Notes: generated by a model from the sequence alone, not told the origin. A DNA stretch of 64,000 nucleotides from Parachryseolinea silvisoli (GCF_021190955.1 NZ_JAIOAO010000002.1:930001-994000), one strand, 5' to 3'. Shown: positions 17,859 to 26,038, numbered from the stretch's first letter. Program-made: numbers and translations.

Positions 17859-18815
17859 ATGAAAGCAGTTACGATCCATGAATTTGGCGGCCCCGAGGTG
17901 CTGCAGGTGGAAGAGGTAAAAAAGCCTTTGCCACGCGATAATGAAGTGCTGATCGAAGTGCATGCTTCGAGTTTAAATCCGGTAGATGCAAAGTCCATTG
18001 AGAAGGATTCCTACTACCGATCGCAAATGCATTTACCGACCACATTGGGTATGGATGTGGCAGGTGTGGTGGAAATGGTGGGTGACAAAGTGAAACATAT
18101 TCAGGTGGGCGACCGGGTATTTGGGCAAGCGAGTGTTTTGCGGGAAGGCTCCGGAGCATTTGCAGAATATGCGGTTACGGCGGAAGATTCGGTTGCTGTG
18201 ATGCCGGAATGCCTGGGGTTTTTAGAAGCGGCGGCGGTGCCGTTAGCGGCGACGAGCGCATACGAGGCGATCTTCGAACATATGAAGCTGCAGGCCGGAC
18301 AACGCGTGTTGATTCACGGCGGATCCGGTGGCATCGGTTCGTTTGCGATTCAGCTGGCCAAGCATGTAGGTGCATACGTTGCGGCCACGGCTTCAGGCGA
18401 TGGTGTGGAATTTGTCGAAAGCCTGGGCGCTGATGAAGTGATCGATTATCGTAAAGATGCCTTTGAATGGAAGTTGCGCAACTATGATGCCGTGCTCGAT
18501 ACCGTCGGCGGCGGCATCTATAATCAATCGTTTCATGTACTTAAACGCGAGGGCATTATTGTGTCGATGTTAATGAAGCCCGACGAAAATGCGATACGGC
18601 AATTTGGCGTGCGGGCCGTATTGGAGATGACCCATATCGACCGAAAGGTGCTTACAAAAGTGGCGAAGCTGATCGACGAAGGCGTTTTGAAAGTGCACAT
18701 TTCGGCGATCTATGCGCTAACGGAAGCAAAAGAAGCTTACCGCGCCAAGGACAAGCACCAGGTCCTGGGCAAAATTGCCATTGATGTGAAACGAGGTAAT
18801 TATGTAAGTGTGTAG
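17859..18815 (+). CDS. NADP-dependent oxidoreductase, quinone-oxidoreductase type (MDR family)
   Basis: A 318-residue zinc-independent medium-chain dehydrogenase. The N-terminus MKAVTIHEFGGPEVLQ is diagnostic; the nucleotide-binding motif is HGGSGGIGSFAIQLAK near residues 149-164. It would reduce quinones or enones with NADPH. Zinc-ligand cysteines are absent, as expected for the subfamily. The frame opens at 17811, but the conserved N-terminus starts at the ATG at 17859. It lies 71 bp downstream of the serine hydrolase, possibly co-transcribed. Confidence 0.9.
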   Translation: MKAVTIHEFGGPEVLQVEEVKKPLPRDNEVLIEVHASSLNPVDAKSIEKDSYYRSQMHLPTTLGMDVAGVVEMVGDKVKHIQVGDRVFGQASVLREGSGAFAEYAVTAEDSVAVMPECLGFLEAAAVPLAATSAYEAIFEHMKLQAGQRVLIHGGSGGIGSFAIQLAKHVGAYVAATASGDGVEFVESLGADEVIDYRKDAFEWKLRNYDAVLDTVGGGIYNQSFHVLKREGIIVSMLMKPDENAIRQFGVRAVLEMTHIDRKVLTKVAKLIDEGVLKVHISAIYALTEAKEAYRAKDKHQVLGKIAIDVKRGNYVSV

Positions 18816-18979
18816 CGATTTGTAGAAGATCGGAAGCAGCCGGGAAAAGCACTACACGGTAACCGTGCCTGTATGAATTATTTTTGCAGGCACGCTATTT
18901 ATGTCTGTACGAATGTCGATCTGGAAAATAGTGTGGGTAAAACATCCCGAGATGTGAATTTCCGGATAACTGCCGCCAC

Positions 18980-18987
18980 TATATTTG
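18980..18987 (+). promoter_or_regulatory. Bacteroidota -7 box (TATATTTG)
   Basis: An exact TAnnTTTG match, about 44 nt before a strong terminator, with no ORF between them. The upstream -33 TTG is not convincing. It could drive a short RNA of about 85 nt. Confidence 0.35.
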
Positions 18988-19030
18988 ACAGCCTTGCCGA
19001 TCAATGATGGGTAAGTGTGCGATCGATACC

Positions 19031-19078
19031 AGAGGCTGTTTTTTTGAAAAAAAAGAACAGCCTCTTCTTGTTTTTATA
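19031..19078 (+). terminator. Intrinsic terminator
   Basis: AGAGGCTGTT (19031-19040) pairs with AACAGCCTCT (19056-19065), followed by a T-rich tract. It is 216 bp beyond the oxidoreductase stop, so it may end a separate short transcript. The spacer 18816-19110 also contains a GTGCCTG/CAGGCAC hairpin and no ORF. Confidence 0.75.
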
Positions 19079-19110
19079 CCGTTCAGCGTTCAATTCCAGT
19101 AGACATCAAA

Positions 19111-19671
19111 CTACTCCAGGAAACGTTGATAAGCTTCGATCTTCCTCGCCAAACGTTCTGCCAAATAGCGACTTCCGGCCTTCAGCTCATCGTAGATCAA
19201 CTGAGCTTCGGCTCTATAGGCTTTTTTCTTTTCATTGTCCCAATAGAACGGTGGCGCGTAGAGGTTGGTGATGCGGTCAGCCATTTTTACAGCCCAGACT
19301 TCCTTTGGTTGCTTTTTGATGCGGGTTAGACTGTCGAGCATTTTGGCTTGCTTGTCGGCAATGGCATCACTTTTGGTGAGTGCGAGCACACCCTCGGCAA
19401 TCGTGGGACCGAATTGGCTGGACAGCTCGCCGTACGTCAGCGCAGTATCCTCCAGCGTGTCGTGCAGAATGGCGCAGTGTATGGCGAGGTGGATATCGAG
19501 GTCCTTTTCGATTGCTGAAGCCGTGAGTACTTCGAATGCCACGCTTCCGACATGGTTCATGTATTCGATTTGTTCGCCCGGGTTGGAGCCGCCGTACTTT
19601 TGTCCGTTGTGCATGCGGGTTGCGAGCTGCCAGGCGTCCTGCAGCGCGTCAATGGGCCATGGGTTGGTCAT
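19111..19671 (-). CDS. HD-domain phosphohydrolase (Mesh1/SpoT-hydrolase-like)
   Basis: A 186-residue stand-alone HD protein. Metal ligands are seen in His of YMNHVGSV (~38), the HD pair of ILHDTLEDT (~69-70), and the distal Asp of MADRITNL (~130). This pattern is that of small (p)ppGpp hydrolases and related nucleotide hydrolases. No synthetase domain is present, so it would only degrade. Cytosolic; monocistronic. The exact nucleotide substrate is inferred from family similarity. Confidence 0.8.
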   Translation of the reverse strand: MTNPWPIDALQDAWQLATRMHNGQKYGGSNPGEQIEYMNHVGSVAFEVLTASAIEKDLDIHLAIHCAILHDTLEDTALTYGELSSQFGPTIAEGVLALTKSDAIADKQAKMLDSLTRIKKQPKEVWAVKMADRITNLYAPPFYWDNEKKKAYRAEAQLIYDELKAGSRYLAERLARKIEAYQRFLE

Positions 19672-19800
19672 AGTTGCGAAATGATAAAAGTGTGAAAATT
19701 TGTGAAAGATCTGTCGGGAATTGCCACGGTCTGGGTCGAATGCCGGTCGGCGGGGAAGATATCGTATCTTCGTATAACAGGGTATACGGAAAAATGCACT

Positions 19801-20018
19801 ATGGGTTACATTCGCGAATATTACGAACGCATCATCCAGTTGAGCGAACCGGAGTGGAGCTTTATTGCTTCACATTTTCATCAGCACGTCTTTGCCAGGG
19901 GTGCCGTGATCACCCAACAAGGTGAGCTGGAAAACTATCTCTCTTTTGTCGAGCGTGGTGTCATACGGTTCTATATACCGGGCGCTGAACAGGAGCTTAC
20001 CTTCAATTTTAGCGTGGA
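19801..20018 (+). pseudogene. Crp/Fnr-family regulator, 3'-truncated
   Basis: Starts at MGYIREYYERIIQLSEPEW and continues through the first strands of a cyclic-nucleotide-binding-like domain (FARGAVITQQGE, then VERGVIRFYIPG and ELTFNFS) for about 72 codons. Normally about 120 more residues, including the helix-turn-helix, would follow. At 20011-20020 the sequence instead switches to peptide deformylase. With no DNA-binding domain it cannot act as a regulator. The frame continues to a stop at 20070 with meaningless sequence. Confidence 0.8.
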
Positions 20019-20467
20019 CTCGCGGCATCACAAGTGGGCAGGCGCTGCAATTATTTGTAGTAGACAGTAAGAGCACATATGATAGTATGGATGCCGCCCG
20101 GCGTCAGGAGTACTTCCCAGAAGATGATACTGGCATTGTCGAAACATTTATCAACGCGCAGGTCGTGGCACAGTCGGATAAAAATTGGGATGACGAAGAG
20201 GGGTGTTTGAGTATACCTTCATTGAGTCGTGGCGTCTCACGACCGTGGTCGATTACGGTTGACTATTTCGATCGGTCGTTTATAAAACAGACACACACAT
20301 TTGCAGGTGCCACCGCGCGGATGATTCAGCATGAATATGATCACACGCGGGGGGTATTATACCTGGACTATCTGAGTGTCTTTACGCGACAGCGAATGCA
20401 GCGTAAGTTGCGAGCGATTGTGCGCGGGCATATCGAAGTGGATTACCCCATGCGTCGGGGCCTGTGA
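20016..20467 (+). pseudogene. def: Peptide deformylase, 5'-truncated and frameshifted
   Basis: Deformylase removes the N-formyl group from new proteins. Here motif I is readable as GLAASQVG at 20016-20038 in one frame, then the frame shifts by one base: a G run of three at 20036-20038 where four would keep frame. Motif II EGCLSIP and motif III QHEYDH are intact further on, with a normal C-terminal helix. The N-terminal ~45 residues are replaced by the Crp/Fnr fragment. A start at 19922 would give a 181-residue protein lacking motif I, so it is almost certainly inactive. A housekeeping def must exist elsewhere. Confidence 0.8.
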
Positions 20468-20523
20468 CAAGCAGGCGTGTGCTCTCTCGACTCCGATAGA
20501 AATATTTTGTAGAAGAGCGAACC

Positions 20524-20549
20524 TTGATAGTAAAATTACGTTACCTTTG
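20524..20549 (+). promoter_or_regulatory. Promoter of a short transcription unit
   Basis: TTG (20524-20526) and TACCTTTG (20542-20549, exact TAnnTTTG). The spacing of 15 is slightly short. Transcription would start near 20555, at the ATG of a 31-codon ORF. Confidence 0.5.
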
Positions 20550-20553
20550 TTTC

Positions 20554-20701
20554 ATGAAGTCCGCAACACGCCTTATTATTAACGTAAAAGATTTCGCAGA
20601 TCAATTCTGCGAGTGGACTGTTCGTGCCCGGCGATATCGAAGTCTATAAGCAAAAAATATTACTGAACATAAACCCGGGTCTATAAAGCCCGGGTTTTTT
20701 G
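20554..20701 (+). ncRNA. Candidate small RNA or 31-codon mRNA
   Basis: A complete unit of about 145 nt between a -7 box and an intrinsic terminator. It contains the hairpin CGCAGA-tcaat-TCTGCG (about 20595-20611) and a TTCG/CGAA pairing just after it. A 31-codon ORF (20554-20649, beginning MKSATRLIINVKDF) starts essentially at the predicted transcription start, so it would be leaderless. The compact hairpins favour a regulatory RNA, but translation is not excluded. Confidence 0.5.
20672..20701 (+). terminator. Intrinsic terminator
   Basis: AACCCGGG (20672-20679) and CCCGGGTT (20689-20696), followed by TTTT. Confidence 0.85.
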
Positions 20702-20758
20702 TTTTAGGGCAGAATTTTATACGGAAGTAAAGCAGTGTTTAAATAGAAATGTAAAACG

Positions 20759-21172
20759 ATGATGACACCTGTAACTTTGTACAGGCCGGTAGGCGGAAAT
20801 GAGCTGATGCGTATTATTGAAACTGGCATGGCCGCCTTTCCACCCAGGCTTTATTGGCAACCTATTTTTTATCCGGTATTGAACGAGCAGTATGCTTGTG
20901 AAATCGCAGAACGTTGGAATATGCGCGATGCTGATGGCGACAGTGCAGGCTTTGTAACGGCATTTGAAATACCAGTGTCATATTTTAAACAATTCGAAGT
21001 GCAGACAGTTGGACTTGCCCATCACCAGGAACTGTGGGTTCCGGCCGAAGAGCTGACTGTATGGAACAGTCATATACTATCCAGTATTCGCGTGACAAAA
21101 TCTTATTGCGGAAAACAGTACACTATGCCGCAGGAGATTCGTGTTTGTTTAATTCAGAATGGACTTTTATGA
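20759..21172 (+). CDS. ADP-ribosylation/crystallin-J1-annotated family protein
   Basis: A 137-residue soluble protein. The pattern LYRPVGGNEL, PPRLYWQPIFYPVLNEQYA, VTAFEIPVSYF and HHQELWVPAEEL matches a widespread small family usually labelled ADP-ribosylation/crystallin J1, although no ADP-ribosyl-hydrolase metal site is visible and the biochemical role is unknown. An ATG at 20762 is an equally good start. It sits between two short promoter-terminator units and is probably monocistronic. Confidence 0.7.
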   Translation: MMTPVTLYRPVGGNELMRIIETGMAAFPPRLYWQPIFYPVLNEQYACEIAERWNMRDADGDSAGFVTAFEIPVSYFKQFEVQTVGLAHHQELWVPAEELTVWNSHILSSIRVTKSYCGKQYTMPQEIRVCLIQNGLL

Positions 21173-21180
21173 TATCGGTA

Positions 21181-21212
21181 TTTGCGATATTGCGTTCATA
21201 CTGATATCTTTG
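21181..21212 (+). promoter_or_regulatory. Consensus Bacteroidota promoter
   Basis: TTTG (21181-21184), 20 nt, then TATCTTTG (21205-21212). This is one of the best matches in the window. Predicted start is near 21219. Confidence 0.65.
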
Positions 21213-21236
21213 TATTGAAGTTAAAAATCGACAGCC

Positions 21237-21329
21237 ATGTCAACTATTCAAAAATTCATTATTGCTACGAGCCACATCATCTTAATAGTAGATGGGGAGG
21301 CACGGGTATTTCCGGATGAACGAGGATAG
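21237..21329 (+). CDS. 30-codon small ORF in a promoter-terminator unit
   Basis: Not recognised. The ORF begins MSTIQKFIIATSHIILIVDG, with a hydrophobic middle and a charged end. It starts about 18 nt after the predicted transcription start and is followed by a hairpin (TGCT/AGCA) and an intrinsic terminator. It may encode a small membrane-associated peptide, or the transcript may be a small RNA with a chance ORF. Confidence 0.4.
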   Translation: MSTIQKFIIATSHIILIVDGEARVFPDERG

Positions 21330-21351
21330 TTGCTACGTTATAGCATACTGC

Positions 21352-21382
21352 AAAAGCCTCTCCCATCCGGAGGGGCTTTTTT
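21352..21382 (+). terminator. Intrinsic terminator
   Basis: A 12-bp stem AAAAGCCTCTCC / GGAGGGGCTTTT (one G-T pair) with a 5-nt loop, followed by T residues. Confidence 0.85.
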
Positions 21383-21429
21383 GTTGCTTCCCCGGTAATG
21401 CAGTACAATCCATCACAGAGCATCATACG

Positions 21430-21486
21430 ATGAAACGTATCTTAAAATTTATAGTCGAAGACATTAGAAACAAGCCGGAGCGATAA
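21430..21486 (+). CDS. 18-codon small ORF upstream of the EF-G paralogue
   Basis: ATG at 21430 opens a short amphipathic basic peptide (MKRILKFIVEDIRNKPER) followed 29 bp later by an intrinsic terminator, which precedes the EF-G gene. Its placement suits a leader peptide or attenuator of the EF-G gene or a small peptide in its own right. No -7 box was seen directly upstream. Confidence 0.35.
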   Translation: MKRILKFIVEDIRNKPER

Positions 21487-21515
21487 GGCTATTGGGAAGA
21501 TTCTGTGCTTACCCG

Positions 21516-21548
21516 AAAGCCCCTCACTGCCGGTGAGGGGCTTTTTTC
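21516..21548 (+). terminator. Intrinsic terminator or attenuator before EF-G
   Basis: AAAGCCCCTCAC pairs perfectly with GTGAGGGGCTTT around TGCCG, followed by a T run. It lies 37 bp before the EF-G start. Confidence 0.85.
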
Positions 21549-21584
21549 TTGTGTTTTTGGCAACGCTTAACATTTATTACAATT

Positions 21585-23657
21585 ATGAAACGACATACAC
21601 ACATTCGAAATATAGGGATCATGGCACACGTTGACGCGGGTAAGACGACCGTTACGGAACGCATGCTGTATTATACCGGCATGATTCACAAGATGGGAAA
21701 TATCGACGACGGAAATACGATGATGGACACAGACCCGCAAGAATCGAAGCGAGGTATTACGATCTCCTCGGCTGCTATCACTACGTTCTGGTCGGTTGAT
21801 AGTATACGGTATCAGGTTAACCTGATCGATACGCCCGGTCACGTTGATTTTACAGCAGAGGTAGAACGATCGCTACGTGTATTGGACGGTGCTGTGGCCG
21901 TATTTTGTGCGCGCTCGGGCGTACAGCCACAATCAGAGACAGTATGGCGTCAGGCGGATAAATACAACGTGCCGCGGATCATCCTGGTGAATAAGATGGA
22001 CCGGCAAGGTGCCGACTTCCTGCGTGTCGTACAGGAGATTGAAACACGGCTTCCTGCGTTGCCGGTGCCAGTACAGTTGCCCCTCGGGGCGGAGGATTCC
22101 TTCTCGGGCGTGATTGACTTGATTGCTTTGAAGACACTGGTGTGGAACGGTGACGATGGTAAGTCGTATAGTGTGACGGCTATTCCCGCAGCATATGTTG
22201 CGGAAGTGATGCACTGGCGTAAGAATCTGCTGGAACAACTTTCGTTAGTGGACGATGCGATCTTTGCAAAGTACACCGCGGGAGCTGAGGTCAGCGAGGT
22301 GGAGATTCGTCAGGCTTTGCGCCGGGCTACTATAGGCTTGCAGTTGGTGCCCGTATTATGTGCAGCAGCGTATCGTAACCGTGGTGTGCAACCTTTACTG
22401 GATGCGATCGTGTCGTATTTGCCGGCACCCGCCGACAAGGGTATTGTGCATGGCGTTGCGCCGGATAGCGACGATCAGGTTATCCGTGAAACGACGCTCG
22501 ACGCACCCGTGGCAGGATTGGTCTTTAAGGTCGTGACGGACGACTATGTCGGCCGGTTGGCGATGGTGCGGATTTACACGGGCGTGTTGCAAAGTGGCAG
22601 TTATGTTGTCAATAGTCGCACGGGTAAGCAGACGCGTGTCAGTCGACTATTGCGTGTGTTATCCGACCGGTTCGAGCCTGTCGAATCACTGGATGCCGGC
22701 GATATTGGCGCACTGGTGGGCCTGAAGGATGTGAAGACGGGCGACTCGTTGTCGCATGCGCTGCATCCGATTCAGCTTGAGCGTATGGATTTCCCGGTGC
22801 CGGTGTTTGGCTATGCCATTGAGGCAAAGGTTTCGAAAGATGTAGGCAAGCTTAGCGAGGCGTTGGCCCGGTTGCTGGACGAGGATCCAACCCTGGCGTT
22901 GGAAGTCGATCCGCAGTCAGGACAGACCATCCTGCGGGGCATGGGTGAGCTTCACCTGGAAGTCGTGCTGGAGAAACTCGCGGCAACGTATGGCGTCGAG
23001 GTTAACAAGGGTGAACCGCAGATTGCCTATCGCGAAGTATTGACACATGCCGTTATACACCGTGAGGTATTTAAACGCCAGAATGGAGGAAGTGGCAATT
23101 TTGCCGAGATACAGTTTGAGCTATCGCCTGCAGCCGACGGCGCGACGGGGCTTGAGTTCGTGAGTGACATCAAAGGTGGTGTTGTTCCGAAGGAGTTTGT
23201 GGCCTCCGTCCGAAAAGGTTTTGAGGAGGCAATGAAAAACGGTGTGCTGGCAGGCTATCCTGTCGAATCCATGCGCGTGCGATTGTTCGACGGCAGGATA
23301 CATGAGAAAGATTCTCATGCGCTGGACTTCGAAATGGCCGCAAGCATAGGCTTTAAGGAAGCCGCCCGGCAGGCCCGGCCTAAATTGCTGGAGCCAATCA
23401 TGCTGGTCGATATTCTCACGCCAGAGGAGTTTACCGGTGCGACAACGGGTGACTTGAACAGACGGCGCGGTGTCATCCTGGAGATCGGTACAAAGGCCGG
23501 TACGCAATGGATACGCGCGGAGGTACCGTTGGCCTCTTTGTTCGGGTATGTTACGGCCCTGCGTACGCTGTCATCCGGACGAGCATCGGCCTCCTTAACG
23601 TTTAGCCGATATCAATTGGCGCCGGAGAACGTCTTGGACAGGGTGCTGCGTGGTTGA
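21585..23657 (+). CDS. fusA: Elongation factor G paralogue
   Basis: A 690-residue translational GTPase with all five EF-G domains. G1 is AHVDAGKTT (14-22), G2 RGITI, G3 DTPGH, G4 NKMD; domain III has MGELHLEV, and the C-terminus ends [11 protein letters not shown]. The switch I region reads [15 protein letters not shown], unlike the DWMEQE-type sequence of housekeeping EF-G, and no ribosomal-protein or tuf genes are adjacent. It therefore looks like the second EF-G class carried by many Bacteroidota, in some species linked to starvation. The first 12 codons of the open frame (from 21549) are excluded because homology starts at [13 protein letters not shown] terminator-like hairpin upstream suggests regulated expression. 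Confidence 0.88.
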   Translation: MKRHTHIRNIGIMAHVDAGKTTVTERMLYYTGMIHKMGNIDDGNTMMDTDPQESKRGITISSAAITTFWSVDSIRYQVNLIDTPGHVDFTAEVERSLRVLDGAVAVFCARSGVQPQSETVWRQADKYNVPRIILVNKMDRQGADFLRVVQEIETRLPALPVPVQLPLGAEDSFSGVIDLIALKTLVWNGDDGKSYSVTAIPAAYVAEVMHWRKNLLEQLSLVDDAIFAKYTAGAEVSEVEIRQALRRATIGLQLVPVLCAAAYRNRGVQPLLDAIVSYLPAPADKGIVHGVAPDSDDQVIRETTLDAPVAGLVFKVVTDDYVGRLAMVRIYTGVLQSGSYVVNSRTGKQTRVSRLLRVLSDRFEPVESLDAGDIGALVGLKDVKTGDSLSHALHPIQLERMDFPVPVFGYAIEAKVSKDVGKLSEALARLLDEDPTLALEVDPQSGQTILRGMGELHLEVVLEKLAATYGVEVNKGEPQIAYREVLTHAVIHREVFKRQNGGSGNFAEIQFELSPAADGATGLEFVSDIKGGVVPKEFVASVRKGFEEAMKNGVLAGYPVESMRVRLFDGRIHEKDSHALDFEMAASIGFKEAARQARPKLLEPIMLVDILTPEEFTGATTGDLNRRRGVILEIGTKAGTQWIRAEVPLASLFGYVTALRTLSSGRASASLTFSRYQLAPENVLDRVLRG

Positions 23658-23666
23658 TACATTGGT

Positions 23667-23700
23667 GAACAGGCTTCCAATTGGGAGCCTGTTCTTTTTT
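23667..23700 (+). terminator. Intrinsic terminator after EF-G
   Basis: GAACAGGCT (23667-23675) and AGCCTGTTC (23686-23694), followed by six T. Confidence 0.88.
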
Positions 23701-23736
23701 AATGCCGGGCATAGTATTTAATGGCTCATAACGGCT

Positions 23737-24954
23737 ATGGCAAAACCTGGGGAGATGCAGGAATGGACAAATTGGTCGGGGTCGTTACGTTTTACATCCC
23801 AGGAATATGTGCGTCCGGAAGATGAAGATATGCTGGCTGCAGTGATTCGCCGCAGCCATGCCGCCGGGAAAAAAATACGGCTGGCGGCAGCGGGACATTC
23901 GTCCTCGCCGCTGGTAGCGACTCCGGACACGTTATTACACTTACATCATTTTAAAGGACTGGTGTCTTACGATGCCATCAGGCGAACGGCCACATTTCGT
24001 ACGGGCACTACCATACACGAGGCAAACATGGAATTGCAGCGGGTCGGGCTGGCATTGTTCAATACGGGTGATGTGGATGTACAGACGCTGGCGGGCGCTA
24101 TTGCGACCGGTACGCATGGCAGTGGCCGGGCCTTGCAAAACCTGGCGTCGATATTACAGGGTGTGCGGATGATCGATTACGAAGGAAATGTCCAGGTGTT
24201 TTCGGAGGAGACACATGCTGATGTGATGCGCGCGATGCGCGTGTCGTTGGGGGCGTTGGGTATCTTTACGGAGATCACCGTTAGTGTGCTGCCGTTGTTC
24301 CGGCTTCGACGATTGGAACTGTGTACCGATGTCGAGACGTGTCTGGAACATTTTGATGCCCTGTCCGAGGAGAACCGGAACGTGGATTTTTATTGGTATC
24401 CGCGCAGCGATGAAATCAAGGTGCGGGTGCTGAATGAACCGGGACGTGGCACCAGGTCCTTTCCTGTTAGCTTTCGCTGCGTAGACGAAGAAGAGGGATT
24501 CGTGGGCGAGATATTGCCGCGCAAACGTACCCTGAAGTTTGATGAGATGGAGTATGCGTTGCCACGCGAGCGAGGTATGGCATGCTTTCGTGAAGTGCGG
24601 AAGCGCATGAAAGATAAACACCGGCGAACGGTGGCATGGCGTGTGTTGTATAGAACAATTGCAGCAGACCAGAATTATCTGAGTCCGCACTACGGCCGGG
24701 ACAGTGTATCAATATCGCTTCACCACAATGCCGGCCTGCCATTTGAAGCGTTCTTTAACGACATTGAACCGATCTTTCGTGCACACGGCGGCCGACCGCA
24801 TTGGGCAAAGAAACATAACCTCCGGGCGGAGCATCTCCAGGGTTTATATCCGGAGTGGAGTACTTTTCGCGCCATACGGAAATCATTTGATCCGGAAGGA
24901 TGTTTTATGAGCGATCATTTGCGCGAATTGCTTAATCCTGAAGACAATGGCTGA
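23737..24954 (+). CDS. FAD-linked D-arabinono-1,4-lactone oxidase family protein
   Basis: A 405-residue VAO-type flavoprotein. Residues ~1-185 form the FAD-binding domain with AAGHSSSPLV and the ATGTHGSG loop around 127. The C-terminal substrate domain (ALO type) ends with the typical GGRPHWAKKH at ~348-357 and FDPEGCFMSDHL. Relatives oxidise sugar lactones or polyols, using oxygen or another acceptor. There is no signal peptide, so it acts in the cytosol. Its last 8 bp overlap the start of the sensory-rhodopsin-transducer-like gene, so the two are translationally coupled. A second, membrane-bound member of the superfamily is at 34030. Confidence 0.87.
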   Translation: MAKPGEMQEWTNWSGSLRFTSQEYVRPEDEDMLAAVIRRSHAAGKKIRLAAAGHSSSPLVATPDTLLHLHHFKGLVSYDAIRRTATFRTGTTIHEANMELQRVGLALFNTGDVDVQTLAGAIATGTHGSGRALQNLASILQGVRMIDYEGNVQVFSEETHADVMRAMRVSLGALGIFTEITVSVLPLFRLRRLELCTDVETCLEHFDALSEENRNVDFYWYPRSDEIKVRVLNEPGRGTRSFPVSFRCVDEEEGFVGEILPRKRTLKFDEMEYALPRERGMACFREVRKRMKDKHRRTVAWRVLYRTIAADQNYLSPHYGRDSVSISLHHNAGLPFEAFFNDIEPIFRAHGGRPHWAKKHNLRAEHLQGLYPEWSTFRAIRKSFDPEGCFMSDHLRELLNPEDNG

Positions 24955-25330
24955 ACAAGCGCTAGGTAAAAAGACATGGGCATTTGCGGCCGGGCATATT
25001 CCGTTGACGTCGACGGGTCATGAACCGACTTTTACCAGTCATGATAAAATTGCAATTCTAAACACGTCGGCGCAGGATGCTGACATTACGATCACGATAT
25101 TTTATGAAGATGAAGGCCCCGTCGAAGATCATGTACTATGTGTGAAAGCGCGGCGGATCCGCAAGATTCGTTTTAATGATCTGATCGACCCCCTTCCCCT
25201 TCCGTTGGATAAACCGTTCGGATTTATTGTACAATCCAGCGTCGCCGTGGTTGTACAGTTTAGCCGGATGGATACCCGTTCACGCAGTGCGGCGGTTTTT
25301 TGTGTAACACCTTTTCACGCATCCGCGTAA
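24947..25330 (+). CDS. Sensory rhodopsin transducer (ASRT-like) family protein
   Basis: A 127-residue all-beta protein matching the Anabaena sensory rhodopsin transducer family: KKTWAFAAGHIP, GHEPTFTSHDKIAILNTSAQD, KARRIRKIRFNDL, then a VVVQFSRMDTRSRSAA region. In cyanobacteria it forms a tetramer that binds the rhodopsin; in most bacteria the family occurs without rhodopsin and may bind sugars or DNA. No rhodopsin gene is present here. It overlaps the lactone oxidase by 8 bp and is followed 7 bp later by DUF2721, so a sugar-related role is plausible but unproven. Confidence 0.83.
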   Translation: MAEQALGKKTWAFAAGHIPLTSTGHEPTFTSHDKIAILNTSAQDADITITIFYEDEGPVEDHVLCVKARRIRKIRFNDLIDPLPLPLDKPFGFIVQSSVAVVVQFSRMDTRSRSAAVFCVTPFHASA

Positions 25331-25337
25331 TATACTT

Positions 25338-25880
25338 ATGGACGAAACAAACGGTGCCCTCGGCATTCTCACCAGCATGATCACCCCGGCGGTATTGATC
25401 ATGGCAAGCGGATCCTTAATCATGACAACCTCCCAACGGCTTAGCCGCGTTATTGAACGTGTGCGAAAAACGTCACAAGAGTTTATGCAGATCGAAAAGA
25501 GTCACGATCCGGAGTCGGCCAATGAGGCCAAACGCCGGATTCTCTATACGTTATTGGAAAAGAGTGCGCGGCGTAGCAAGCTGCTGACACGCGCCATGAC
25601 ATTTTTATATCTCAGCCTGGGGCTTTTTGTTACAACCAGCCTAGCAATCGGTGTAGTCGCCATTACACATCTCCGGTACACCTGGATTCCGACCGCGCTG
25701 GGCATGATTGGCGCCAGCTTTTTGTTTTGCGCGTCGGCCATCCTGATCATTGAATCACGGCTTACATACAGCGTCATTGCTGATGAGGTGGATTTTGCGA
25801 TCGAAACCAGCCGGCCCAATGCGCCGGAGTTTGTAAAAAAAGCGGTGCGCAAAAGCTGGCGTAATTTGTTTAAGCTATGA
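25338..25880 (+). CDS. DUF2721 family membrane protein
   Basis: A 180-residue protein that begins with the family signature LGILTSMITPAVLIMASGSL and TSQRLSRVIERVR. A first hydrophobic segment is at ~10-30 and two transmembrane helices lie at ~90-115 and ~118-140, with a charged helix between. Function unknown. Last gene of the lactone oxidase / transducer-like operon. Confidence 0.85.
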   Translation: MDETNGALGILTSMITPAVLIMASGSLIMTTSQRLSRVIERVRKTSQEFMQIEKSHDPESANEAKRRILYTLLEKSARRSKLLTRAMTFLYLSLGLFVTTSLAIGVVAITHLRYTWIPTALGMIGASFLFCASAILIIESRLTYSVIADEVDFAIETSRPNAPEFVKKAVRKSWRNLFKL

Positions 25881-25891
25881 GATTCCGGATA

Positions 25892-26038
25892 TCAATCTGC
25901 CCCGCATACGGGTATAGGTGCTCCCGGCAATGAAGGTGATGCGCCCACAGGTTCTGTGGGCGCAAACCAATAAGAAACAATCAGCAGGCTCACCATAAAG
26001 AGCAATACGACAAAGAAAGTTTTCAGTGTAGGCCTCAT
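25892..26038 (-). CDS. 48-residue small membrane or exported protein
   Basis: ATG at 26036-26038. A single hydrophobic helix (TFFVVLLFMVSLLIVSYW, ~7-24) is followed by a Pro/Ala/Gly-rich tail with one Cys (ending PVCGAD). The start is 27 bp after the stop of the secreted-protein gene on the same strand, so the two probably form an operon. Too small for a confident family; it is either a single-pass peptide with a periplasmic tail or has an uncleaved signal. Confidence 0.55.
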   Translation of the reverse strand: MRPTLKTFFVVLLFMVSLLIVSYWFAPTEPVGASPSLPGAPIPVCGAD

